Origin: an uncultured beta proteobacterium
GTDB lineage: Bacteria; Pseudomonadota; Gammaproteobacteria; Burkholderiales; Burkholderiaceae_C
NCBI GenBank assembly: GCA_903859265.1
Contig: CAIOLZ010000305.1
Span: 1-10,175 of the forward strand
DNA length: 10,175 bases
Direction: 5' to 3'
In this document: positions 1-6,460 of the stretch, in pieces
Layout: each line of letters opens with the position of its first letter
How positions within the stretch are numbered: position 1 is the first letter of the stretch
Made by a program: the position numbers and the translations under genes
Notes under the pieces: model-generated
Told to the model about the DNA's origin: nothing
The model's database searches: none
What the model saw: only the letters and a program-made list of their open reading frames with translations

Positions 1-336
1 CGCCAGCAACATCGCCGTGTGGCCATCATGGCCGCAGGCGTGCATCTTGCCGGGGTACTGGCTGGTGTGGGCAAAGGTGTTGAACTCCTGCATCGGGAGT
101 GCATCCATGTCGGCGCGCAAACCCAGCGCGCGTTGGCTGGTACCGGCCCGGATGATGCCGACCACGCCGGTAGTGCCCAATCCCCGATGTACCGGGATGC
201 CCCATTCGGCAAGTTTTGCGGCCACCACGTCGGCGGTGCGCACTTCCTGAAAACAAAGTTCGGGGTGGGCGTGCAAATCACGGCGGATGGCAACGATTTC
301 AGCCGCAGCGGAAACGATGGGGTCGAGGAGGTTCAT
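1..336 (-). CDS. M20 family amidohydrolase (hippurate hydrolase-like), N-terminal part only
   Basis: I translated this directly from the minus strand. It begins MNLLDPIVSAAAEIVAIRRD and stays open to the window edge, giving 112 residues of a protein usually near 390-400. The family (M20D; hippurate hydrolase, IAA-amino acid hydrolase and N-acyl-amino acid amidohydrolase relatives) hydrolyses the amide bond of N-acylated amino acids with a two-metal centre, normally in the cytoplasm. Visible signatures are RRDLHAHPEL (residues 18-27), LRADMDALP (73-81) and HACGHDGH (99-106), where Cys101 and His103 are the expected metal ligands. The remaining ligands and the dimerisation domain lie outside the window. 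I chose the ATG at 336 because the family N-terminus begins there, although no clear Shine-Dalgarno precedes it. The gene is divergent from the Mo-oxidoreductase gene with a 38-base gap. The exact substrate cannot be told from this fragment. Confidence 0.93.
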   Translation of the reverse strand, partial: MNLLDPIVSAAAEIVAIRRDLHAHPELCFQEVRTADVVAAKLAEWGIPVHRGLGTTGVVGIIRAGTSQRALGLRADMDALPMQEFNTFAHTSQYPGKMHACGHDGHTAMLLA

Positions 337-374
337 CGGCGCATTATGGCGCTGCAAGCCTTAACATTGCGAGC

Positions 375-2474
375 ATGAACACCCGAACCGAAACACCGAT
401 CAGCAGCCCGGGCACCAAAGGCATTTTTGAAGTGGTAGGCGCCTGCCCGCACGACTGCCCCGATACCTGTTCCATGGTCACCACGGTGCAGAACGGTGTG
501 GCGATCAAAGTCCATGGAAATCCCAATCACCCCCACACCGGCGGCGCGCTGTGCACCAAGGTTTCGCGCTACACCGAGCGCACTTACCACCCCGAGCGGC
601 TGTTGACGCCGTTAAAGCGCAGCGGCCCCAAAGGCAGCGGCCAGTTTGTGCCGGTCAGCTGGGACGCGGCTTTGAGCGACATTGCAGCGCGCCTGACGGC
701 AATTGCCAGCACCGACCCGCAAAGTATCCTGCCCTACAGCTACGCCGGCACGATGGGGAAGGTGCAAGGCGAAAGCATGGCGACGCGATTTTTCAACAAG
801 CTCGGCGCGGCCGAACTGGACCGCACCATATGCGCATCCGCCGGTGGTGAAGCGCTGACCCACACGCTGGGCGGCAAGCTGGGAACCCGGATTGAATTTT
901 TTGCCGAATCCAAACTGATTTTGATCTGGGGCAGCAACTCCATTGCCAGCAACCTGCATTTCTGGCGCCACGTGCAAACGGCCAAACGCAACGGCGCCAA
1001 AATTATTTGCATAGATCCGCGAAAAACGGAGACCGCCGACAAGTGCCACGTACACATTGCGTTGCGGCCCGGCACCGACGCCGCGCTGGCTTTGGCGGTC
1101 ATGCATGAACTGATTCAACACGATTGGCTTGACCACGACTTCCTGGCACAACACACGCTGGGCTGGGACGCACTGCGGGCTCGCGCACTGGAATGGTCGC
1201 CCCAGCGGGCCGCAGAAATATGCGGAATCCGCGCTGAAGAAATCTCGGAACTGGCACGGGATTACGGCCAGACCTGCGCGGCCAAACTGCCAGCGGCCAT
1301 TCGCATGAACTACGGCCTGCAACGCGTGCGTGGCGGCGGCAATGCAGTGCGCGCCATCGCCTGCCTGCCGGCATTGACAGGCGCATGGCGGCATCGCGCT
1401 GGCGGTGTTCTGCTGTCATCCTCAGGTGCATTTGCGTTTGATGACGACGCACTGGAGCGACCCGAATTGCGCACCGGCGGCACGCCACGCACGATCAACA
1501 TGAGCACGATCGGTGACGCTTTGCAGGCCAAAAACGCCAGCCTGGGTGAACCGTCTGCTCTGATCAAGGCCCTGATCGTTTACAACAGCAACCCCGTTGC
1601 GGTAGCGCCCGACTCCAGCAAAGTGGTCGAGGGCTTTGCACGCGAGGACTTGTTCACCGTGGTGCTGGAACACTTCCAGACCGACACGGCCGATTACGCC
1701 GACTACGTGCTGCCCGCGACCACCCAACTCGAACACTGGGACATCCACGGCAGCTATGGCCACACCGATGTACTGCTGAATCGACCCAGCATCGCGCCTC
1801 TGGGTGAAGCGCGTACCAATACCCAGATTTTTCGGGATCTGGCACGGCACATGGGATTTACCGAGGACTGCTTCCATGATGATGACCTGACCCTGGCCCG
1901 TGCCGCGCTGGGTTCCGAGACCGACTTTGATGGGCTGCTAGAACAAGGGTTTCTCACCTTGCCACTGCCCGATGCGCCTTTTGCCCAAGGGCAATTTCCG
2001 ACCCCTTCTGGCAAATGCGAATTCTTCAGCCAGCGCCTGCACGAGCAAGGATTCGATGGCTTGCCCGACTATGTGCCCAACTATGAGGTGGCACACCAGA
2101 ACCCACAGTTCCCGCTGGCGATGATTTCGCCGCCCGCACGCAATTTTTTGAACAGCTCCTTTGTCAACGTGAAAAGCCTGCGCGACATCGAAGGCCAGCC
2201 ATTGCTGGAAATGCATGCCGACGACGCCGCGGCCCGAAATATTACCAATGGCGACACGGTGCGAATATTTAACCAGCGCGGAAGCTACCGCTGCGTTGTC
2301 ATGGTGGGCCAGCGGGCGCGTCCGGGCGTCGTCAATGGCTTGGGCGTGTGGTGGCGCAAGCTCGGGCTCGACGGTCGCAATGTCAACGAACTCACCAGCC
2401 AGCGACTGACCGACATGGGCCGGGCACCGACGTTTTATGACTGCGCGGTGCAGGTGGAACGCGCGACGACCTGA
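375..2474 (+). CDS. Single-subunit molybdopterin oxidoreductase (DMSO reductase superfamily)
   Basis: This 699-residue protein belongs to the bis-MGD molybdoenzyme superfamily. The N-terminal Fe-S domain carries C24-x3-C28-x3-C32-x27-C60, which is suited to one 4Fe-4S cluster. The central molybdopterin domain follows (about residues 73-500) with the WGSNSIASN and IDPRKTETAD dinucleotide-binding segments. The C-terminal dinucleotide-binding domain is at about 579-697. Cys153, in the segment TICASAGGE, sits where periplasmic nitrate reductases and formate dehydrogenases carry Cys or Sec, so it is the likely Mo ligand (inference). There is no twin-arginine signal, so a cytoplasmic location is expected. 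No electron-transfer subunit or cofactor-maturation gene is adjacent, so the substrate and redox partner are unknown. The reading frame is open from 216, but those extra codons overlap the divergent amidohydrolase gene and resemble nothing, so I chose the ATG at 375. The upstream GCGAGC is only a weak ribosome site. The stop lies 9 bases from that of the convergent DUF2721 gene. Confidence 0.93.
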   Translation: MNTRTETPISSPGTKGIFEVVGACPHDCPDTCSMVTTVQNGVAIKVHGNPNHPHTGGALCTKVSRYTERTYHPERLLTPLKRSGPKGSGQFVPVSWDAALSDIAARLTAIASTDPQSILPYSYAGTMGKVQGESMATRFFNKLGAAELDRTICASAGGEALTHTLGGKLGTRIEFFAESKLILIWGSNSIASNLHFWRHVQTAKRNGAKIICIDPRKTETADKCHVHIALRPGTDAALALAVMHELIQHDWLDHDFLAQHTLGWDALRARALEWSPQRAAEICGIRAEEISELARDYGQTCAAKLPAAIRMNYGLQRVRGGGNAVRAIACLPALTGAWRHRAGGVLLSSSGAFAFDDDALERPELRTGGTPRTINMSTIGDALQAKNASLGEPSALIKALIVYNSNPVAVAPDSSKVVEGFAREDLFTVVLEHFQTDTADYADYVLPATTQLEHWDIHGSYGHTDVLLNRPSIAPLGEARTNTQIFRDLARHMGFTEDCFHDDDLTLARAALGSETDFDGLLEQGFLTLPLPDAPFAQGQFPTPSGKCEFFSQRLHEQGFDGLPDYVPNYEVAHQNPQFPLAMISPPARNFLNSSFVNVKSLRDIEGQPLLEMHADDAAARNITNGDTVRIFNQRGSYRCVVMVGQRARPGVVNGLGVWWRKLGLDGRNVNELTSQRLTDMGRAPTFYDCAVQVERATT

Positions 2475-2483
2475 GGCTGGTCC

Positions 2484-2975
2484 TTACACTGTTTTTTTGG
2501 ACTGCCGCGCCAGCGCCTTTACCCGCCTGCGCTCTTCCCTGCCGAAATTGAGCAGACGCGTGGCGATCATGGTCTCGGTAAAGAAGCAGCCCAGCGCCAG
2601 CATGAAGCACACCAGCGCCGTCAAAAAGCTGAAGATCGACACGCGTTGTACCGGCAGATCAATGGTTTCTCCCAGAAACAAAACCACAATGGTCGCGCCT
2701 ATGGAAAAACCGCACATGGTCAGCAAACCGATGCTGCCGTTGGCCAGCAATCCCCGCGTACGCAGTTCGTCCAGTTCACGCCATGCCACGGTTGCCTCAG
2801 GCTCCGGCACATGCGCCTTGAGCTGCGACTCCACCAGCCGCGCGCGGTCGATGATGCGCGCCAGCCGGTTCGCCACGACGCCAATCATGCCCGCCACTGC
2901 GGTGAGCAAAAACACGGGTGCCACCGCGAGCTGGATACCGTGGGAAATCGTGTCCGGTTCAATCGGCAAGGCCAT
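2484..2975 (-). CDS. DUF2721 family membrane protein
   Basis: This 163-residue protein matches DUF2721, a family of small bacterial inner-membrane proteins without assigned biochemical function. The characteristic N-terminal stretch is IQLAVAPVFLLTAVAG (residues 14-29), followed by NRLARIIDRAR (36-46). Three membrane segments are visible at about 14-35, 79-102 and 112-132. A charged, partly helical linker lies between the first two, and the C-terminal tail is basic (REERRRVKALARQSKK). The ATG at 2973-2975 shares its A with the TGA stop of the upstream luciferase-like gene (TGATG), so translation is probably coupled and the two genes are co-transcribed. The 3' end meets the Mo-oxidoreductase gene convergently, with 9 bases between the two stops and no convincing terminator. 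The family assignment is firm. A role in a flavin-dependent pathway with its neighbour would be guilt by association only. Confidence 0.93.
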   Translation of the reverse strand: MALPIEPDTISHGIQLAVAPVFLLTAVAGMIGVVANRLARIIDRARLVESQLKAHVPEPEATVAWRELDELRTRGLLANGSIGLLTMCGFSIGATIVVLFLGETIDLPVQRVSIFSFLTALVCFMLALGCFFTETMIATRLLNFGREERRRVKALARQSKKTV

Positions 2976-3997
2976 CAGGCAAATTCCAGAGGTTCGGTTT
3001 TAGCGGCCACCGCAATATCCAGCGAACGCAAGCGCAGCACCGGATCAAAAACATCGCAAACCAGCATCAATTCATCGACCTCGGTGCGCGCAATGGTGTC
3101 TTCCAGTTGCTGCCGCACGGTCTGTGGGCCACCGATGACGGCCATGGCCAGGAAATCGCGAATCGCAGCTACCTCCTGCGGCTGACAACGGGCCAGAAAA
3201 TTCTCAATCGGCGGTTGCAAGGCCCGACGCACACCGGTCACGATGCCCAATACCCGCTGGTAAATGCTGCTGGCAAGCCACTGCGCTTCTTCATCGGTGG
3301 ACGCTGCCACCAACGGGATGCAGGCCATGACGTGCGGCCTGGCGAGCGTGGCTGAGGGGCGGAAGGTTGACCGGTAAATGTCGATTGCCTGCATCAGGAG
3401 GCGCGGCGCAAAGTGCGACGCAAAGGCATAGGGCAGGCCGCGCTGGGCTGCAAGTTGCGCCGAGTAAAGGCTCGAGCCAAGCAACCAGATCGGCACCCGC
3501 GTGCCAGCGCCCGGCGTAGCAATCAGACGCTGCCCCGCGGCGGCCGGCTCCAGCAGCTGCGCCAGTTCGGCTACGTCACGCGGGAAGTCCTCCTCCGACT
3601 CGACCCGGTTGCGCCGCAACGCACGCATGGTCAGCGGATCGGTACCGGGCGCGCGACCCAGTCCGAGGTCAATGCGTCCGGGATAAATTTCCGCCAGCGT
3701 GCCAAAGGCTTCTGCCACCACCAGTGGCGCGTGGTTGGGCAACATGACGCCACCGGAGCCCACCCGGATGCGCCGCGTTGCAGCTGCAATATGGCCGACC
3801 AGAACGGCGGTAGAAGAACAGGCCAGCCCCGGCATATTGTGGTGTTCGGCCAGCCAGTAGCGCGAAAATCCCAAGGCCTCGGCATGGCGCGCGGCATCTA
3901 CAGCGTTGGCGATCGCCTGCGCGACGGTGCCTCCCTCGCGCACGGCGACCAGGTCTAGCATCGACAGTGGCGTATTGGCGAGGGTTTTCAACGGCAT
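2975..3997 (-). CDS. LLM class flavin-dependent oxidoreductase, YhbW-like (luciferase family oxidoreductase group 1)
   Basis: This 340-residue bacterial-luciferase-like monooxygenase closely resembles E. coli YhbW. Shared blocks are YWLAEHHNM (residues 47-55), GSGGVMLPNH (80-89), YPGRIDLGLGRAPG (105-118), then FPRDVAEL and WLLGSSLYSAQLAAQ-type motifs. The family forms a TIM barrel and uses reduced flavin and O2 on small organic substrates. The substrate of YhbW-type members is not established as far as I know. The frame is open back to 4111, but the first 38 codons have unrelated composition and overlap intergenic repeats. The family N-terminus (TPLSMLDLV) starts just after the ATG at 3995-3997, which I take as the start. 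The GAAGGA before it abuts the ATG, an unusually short spacing, so initiation may be weak. The stop overlaps the DUF2721 start by one base. No partner flavin reductase gene is present in the window. Confidence 0.93.
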   Translation of the reverse strand: MPLKTLANTPLSMLDLVAVREGGTVAQAIANAVDAARHAEALGFSRYWLAEHHNMPGLACSSTAVLVGHIAAATRRIRVGSGGVMLPNHAPLVVAEAFGTLAEIYPGRIDLGLGRAPGTDPLTMRALRRNRVESEEDFPRDVAELAQLLEPAAAGQRLIATPGAGTRVPIWLLGSSLYSAQLAAQRGLPYAFASHFAPRLLMQAIDIYRSTFRPSATLARPHVMACIPLVAASTDEEAQWLASSIYQRVLGIVTGVRRALQPPIENFLARCQPQEVAAIRDFLAMAVIGGPQTVRQQLEDTIARTEVDELMLVCDVFDPVLRLRSLDIAVAAKTEPLEFA

Positions 3998-4050
3998 TCC
4001 TTCGAGTTTTGTTGCTTGGTAGAAGCACGGATTATCGAGTTCGAATTTTG

Positions 4051-4079
4051 GCACCAATCGGTATTTTTCGAATTGGTGC
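4051..4079. repeat. 8-bp perfect inverted repeat, possible operator or hairpin
   Basis: GCACCAAT at 4051-4058 is the exact reverse complement of ATTGGTGC at 4072-4079, separated by 13 bases rich in T. The centre-to-centre spacing of the arms is 21 bases, two helical turns, which fits a dimeric regulator binding one DNA face. It sits in the middle of the divergent intergenic region. It has no T-run after the second arm on either strand, so it is unlikely to be a terminator. The operator role is an inference. Confidence 0.45.
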
Positions 4080-4096
4080 TTACAGATCGAAACTTT

Positions 4097-4106
4097 CTTG
4101 CGCAAG
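4097..4106. promoter_or_regulatory. Perfect 10-bp palindrome CTTGCGCAAG
   Basis: CTTGCGCAAG reads identically on both strands. It lies 18 bases upstream of the TATAGT hexamer at 4125-4130 and so overlaps the place where a -35 element would be. That placement would suit a repressor site, but a 10-bp palindrome can also occur by chance. Confidence 0.3.
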
Positions 4107-4124
4107 GGCATTGATCGCTTGCCC

Positions 4125-4130
4125 TATAGT
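4125..4130 (+). promoter_or_regulatory. Candidate -10 hexamer TATAGT for the phosphoesterase-kinase cluster
   Basis: TATAGT matches the sigma-70 consensus TATAAT at five of six bases and lies 56 bases upstream of the metallophosphoesterase ATG. No good -35 is found at 16-18 bases (the sequence there is GCAAGG or similar). TTGCGC lies at a non-ideal 21-base distance. If the promoter is real, it probably needs an activator or an alternative sigma factor. Confidence 0.3.
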
Positions 4131-4186
4131 AGGCAGCAGGAGTCGCGTGAGGTCGGCTTCCAGGCAGGAAATCAACCGGAGAATCC

Positions 4187-4939
4187 ATGAGACTGGCGCT
4201 GCTGTCGGACATCCACGGCAACATTCAGGCGCTTGATGCCTGTCTGCTCCACGCGCGCGGGCGAGGCGCGCAGCGCTTCGCCTTTTTGGGCGATCTGGTG
4301 GGCTATGGTGCCAACCCGTGTGAGGTGGTGGAACGCATCCGGTTATTGACCGAAGAGGGCGCCACCGTTCTCAAGGGCAACCACGATGCCATGGCAGTGT
4401 CCCCTCCCGCGCAGGTGCAAACCGTCGGTGAAAGCACCGCGCGATGGACCCATGCCCAGCTCAAGCCCGCGCAATTGGCCTGGCTGGACGCGCTGCCCCT
4501 GACCATGCAACACGACAAACTGCTGCTGGTGCATGCCAGCGCCGACGCGCCGCATCTGTGGCGCTACGTGTACGACGAGCGTGCGGCCACGGCCAGTCTG
4601 GATGCCGCTGCAATCTGGCCCGATGTACGCTACGTGATGGGGGGACATGTGCATGAACAGTCGCTGTACTTTCGGGGATCGACCCAAACGCTGATGAAGT
4701 TCTCGCCCCAAAGCGGTGTAGCGGTGCCCGTGCCCCCCCATCGGCAATGGCTGGGTACAGTGGGGTCGGTCGGGCAGCCGCGCGATGGCAACCCCTTGTC
4801 GATGTACGCCATGATCGACACGGCACGCTGGCAGCTCACATTTCACCGGGTGCCCTATGACCATTACGCGGCGGCTGCGTCGATTTTGCAAGCGGGGCTG
4901 CCAGCCTTTCTGGCAGATCGCCTGGAGCGCGGACGATGA
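4187..4939 (+). CDS. Calcineurin-like metallophosphoesterase
   Basis: This 250-residue protein has all motifs of the calcineurin-like metallophosphoesterase fold: DIH (8-10), GDLVGYG (35-41), GNHD (64-67), VHAS with His116, and GGHVH (152-156). Together these bind the two catalytic metals. The C-terminal block GSVGQPRDGNP is typical of the COG0639-like group that includes predicted phosphodiesterases and some phosphoprotein phosphatases. It lacks a signal peptide and should act in the cytoplasm. GGAG at 4178-4181, five bases before the ATG, is a good ribosome site. The stop overlaps the start of the kinase-USP gene by four bases (ATGA), so the two are translationally coupled. This suggests that the enzyme might reverse kinase action or hydrolyse a related phospho-ligand. 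The pairing is seen in the sequence, but the substrate is not. Confidence 0.93.
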   Translation: MRLALLSDIHGNIQALDACLLHARGRGAQRFAFLGDLVGYGANPCEVVERIRLLTEEGATVLKGNHDAMAVSPPAQVQTVGESTARWTHAQLKPAQLAWLDALPLTMQHDKLLLVHASADAPHLWRYVYDERAATASLDAAAIWPDVRYVMGGHVHEQSLYFRGSTQTLMKFSPQSGVAVPVPPHRQWLGTVGSVGQPRDGNPLSMYAMIDTARWQLTFHRVPYDHYAAAASILQAGLPAFLADRLERGR

Positions 4940-6450
4940 AGCTGCTGGAACCCGGCACCGTACTGGATGGATTCACGATCCAGGAGTGCATTCATTCGGG
5001 CGGCATGGCCCATATCTATCAGGTGCACTATACCGATTCGCGTCACCACACGGGATTTCCCATGGCCATGAAGGTGCCGCGCATGACCACCGGCGACGGC
5101 GCCGAAAACATTGTCAGTTTCGAAATCGAAACCCAGATCATGCAGGTGCTCACAGGCCCCTATGTGCCGCGCTTTGTGGCGGCGGGCGACCTGCAACGGG
5201 TGCCTTATCTGGTGATGGAGTACGTGCACGGGCGAACGCTGCAGCACTGGCTGGACTCCGAATTGCAGCCCGACAGCGACGAAGTCGCAAGGTTGGGCAT
5301 TGCGATGGCGCAGGCCGCCCACGCCTTGCACCAGCAAAATACGGTGCACCTGGACTTGAAACCCGCCAACGTGCTGTTGCGCGACGACGGACAAGCCGTG
5401 CTGCTGGACTTCGGACTGTCCTGCCACGCGCACTATCCGGATTTGCTGGCCGAGCAATTGCGCAAAGCGGTGGGTTCGCCGGCCTGGATCGCTCCCGAGC
5501 AGGTCGTCGGCGTAAGGGGCGATCCGCGCAGCGATATTTTTGCGATTGGCGTGATGCTCTACCAGCTGTGTACGGGCGAACTCCCCTTTGGCGAGCCGCA
5601 AACCGCCGCCGGCATGCGCCAGCGCCTGTGGATGGACCCGGTACCCCCGCGCAAGCTGCGCCCCGGCGTTCCGGCCTGGTTGCAGGAAGTGGTGTTGCGC
5701 TGCCTTGAGCCGGTGGCGGCGGACCGCTATCCTTCCGCGGCGCACCTCGCGTTTGACCTGGCGCACCCGGAGCAGGTGCATGTCACGCAACGGGGCACCC
5801 GCATTGCCGGCACGCCGTTTCTCACCCATTTCAAGCGCTGGATCAAAGCCGCCGGCATGCACTACCAGCCCAGCCCCCTGCCTTCCCAGCAAATCGCAGA
5901 AGTCCCCATCGTGATGGTCGCTGTACCCCACAAAGACGTGACAGATGCCACGCTGTACTCGCTGCGACAGGCCGCTGCACGTTCACTGGGCACCCGCCCC
6001 GGCGCACGCCTGGCCTGCATCACCGTCATCTCTCCCGGACTGACCAGCGCATCGGTGGAAGAACGCAGCGAAACCAACGTGCATCGCCGCTATCTGACAA
6101 GCCTTCGCCAGTGGGCACAGCCACTGGAGAAGCCTGAGAACCAGATTTCCTGCCATATCCTGGAATCCAGCGACCCGGCCCAGGCACTGCTGGACTATGC
6201 GCGGGGCAATAACGTCAGCGTGATCGTCATGGGCGCGGCGACACACGGATTGAAAACGCAGCGTTTTGTCGCCACTGTTCCCATCAAGGTGGCAATGGAC
6301 GCGCCATGCACCGTGATTCTGGTCAAGCAGGCGCTGCCCTTCGAGCAATTGGGAACGCAAAGCGAGAAAGCCTCATCCGGCGCTGGCTATTCCGATTCGG
6401 ACAGCGACGCACTGGGCAGCTTCGGCGACGACCCCGGCCCGCTGGGTTAG
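4936..6450 (+). CDS. Bifunctional Ser/Thr protein kinase / universal stress protein
   Basis: This 504-residue fusion starts with a Hanks-type kinase domain (about residues 10-280). It has a shortened glycine loop HSGGMAHIYQV (20-30), ATP-anchoring Lys46, the alpha-C Glu65, catalytic loop VHLDLKPANVLL (137-148; Asp140, Lys142, Asn145), DFG (158-160), APE (186-188) and Asp200. The Arg usually before the catalytic Asp is Leu139, so this is a non-RD kinase, a type often less dependent on activation-loop phosphorylation. After a linker comes a universal stress protein domain (about 322-464) ending in APCTVILVK. Its nucleotide motif G-x2-G-x9-G-S is degraded to G433, T436, A446, T447. An acidic, Ser/Asp-rich tail follows. 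There are no membrane segments, so this is a soluble kinase, unlike PknB-type receptors. It overlaps the phosphoesterase gene by four bases and is followed after 10 bases by srkA, which supports one operon and a stress-signalling role (inference). Confidence 0.95.
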   Translation: MKLLEPGTVLDGFTIQECIHSGGMAHIYQVHYTDSRHHTGFPMAMKVPRMTTGDGAENIVSFEIETQIMQVLTGPYVPRFVAAGDLQRVPYLVMEYVHGRTLQHWLDSELQPDSDEVARLGIAMAQAAHALHQQNTVHLDLKPANVLLRDDGQAVLLDFGLSCHAHYPDLLAEQLRKAVGSPAWIAPEQVVGVRGDPRSDIFAIGVMLYQLCTGELPFGEPQTAAGMRQRLWMDPVPPRKLRPGVPAWLQEVVLRCLEPVAADRYPSAAHLAFDLAHPEQVHVTQRGTRIAGTPFLTHFKRWIKAAGMHYQPSPLPSQQIAEVPIVMVAVPHKDVTDATLYSLRQAAARSLGTRPGARLACITVISPGLTSASVEERSETNVHRRYLTSLRQWAQPLEKPENQISCHILESSDPAQALLDYARGNNVSVIVMGAATHGLKTQRFVATVPIKVAMDAPCTVILVKQALPFEQLGTQSEKASSGAGYSDSDSDALGSFGDDPGPLG

Positions 6451-6460
6451 AGTCGCCGGC

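Larger units (their letters stand above)
3998..4186. other. Divergent intergenic region with regulatory-looking repeats
   Basis: These 189 bases separate the luciferase-like gene (leftward) from the phosphoesterase-kinase cluster (rightward), and both transcripts must start here or further upstream. The region is visibly more AT-rich than the flanking genes between about 4000 and 4100. It holds TTCGAGTTTTG (4001-4011), TTCGAATTTTG (4040-4050) and TTCGAATTGGT (4067-4077), the inverted repeat GCACCAAT/ATTGGTGC, the palindrome CTTGCGCAAG and a TATAGT hexamer. I see no protein-coding or RNA gene in it. Confidence 0.6.

Noticed and set aside
343..348. CATAAT on the minus strand as a -10 element for the amidohydrolase
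   Set aside because: It would place the transcription start at or inside the ATG, and no -35 is present. A leaderless transcript is possible but unsupported.
216..374. N-terminal extension of the Mo-oxidoreductase by 53 residues
   Set aside because: It overlaps the amidohydrolase coding region on the opposite strand and reads as a basic low-complexity peptide, with no Tat or Fe-S motif.
612..1394. Open frame of 260 codons on the minus strand within the Mo-oxidoreductase gene
   Set aside because: Composition is shadow-like and there is no domain resemblance, while the opposite strand carries a clear enzyme.
2469..2508. GACC/GGTC hairpin plus a T-run near 2502-2508 as a terminator for the Mo-oxidoreductase gene
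   Set aside because: The stem is only four pairs and the T-run is well separated from it, inside the coding end of DUF2721 where it encodes Lys-Lys.
3998..4111. N-terminal extension of the luciferase-like protein by 38 residues
   Set aside because: The family N-terminus begins just after the ATG at 3997, and the extension overlaps intergenic repeats and has unrelated composition.
4864..5931. Open frame of 355 codons on the minus strand, antisense to the kinase gene
   Set aside because: It lies wholly inside a gene with all kinase motifs, and its predicted protein is His/Arg/Gly-rich without recognisable domains. It is a high-GC shadow frame.
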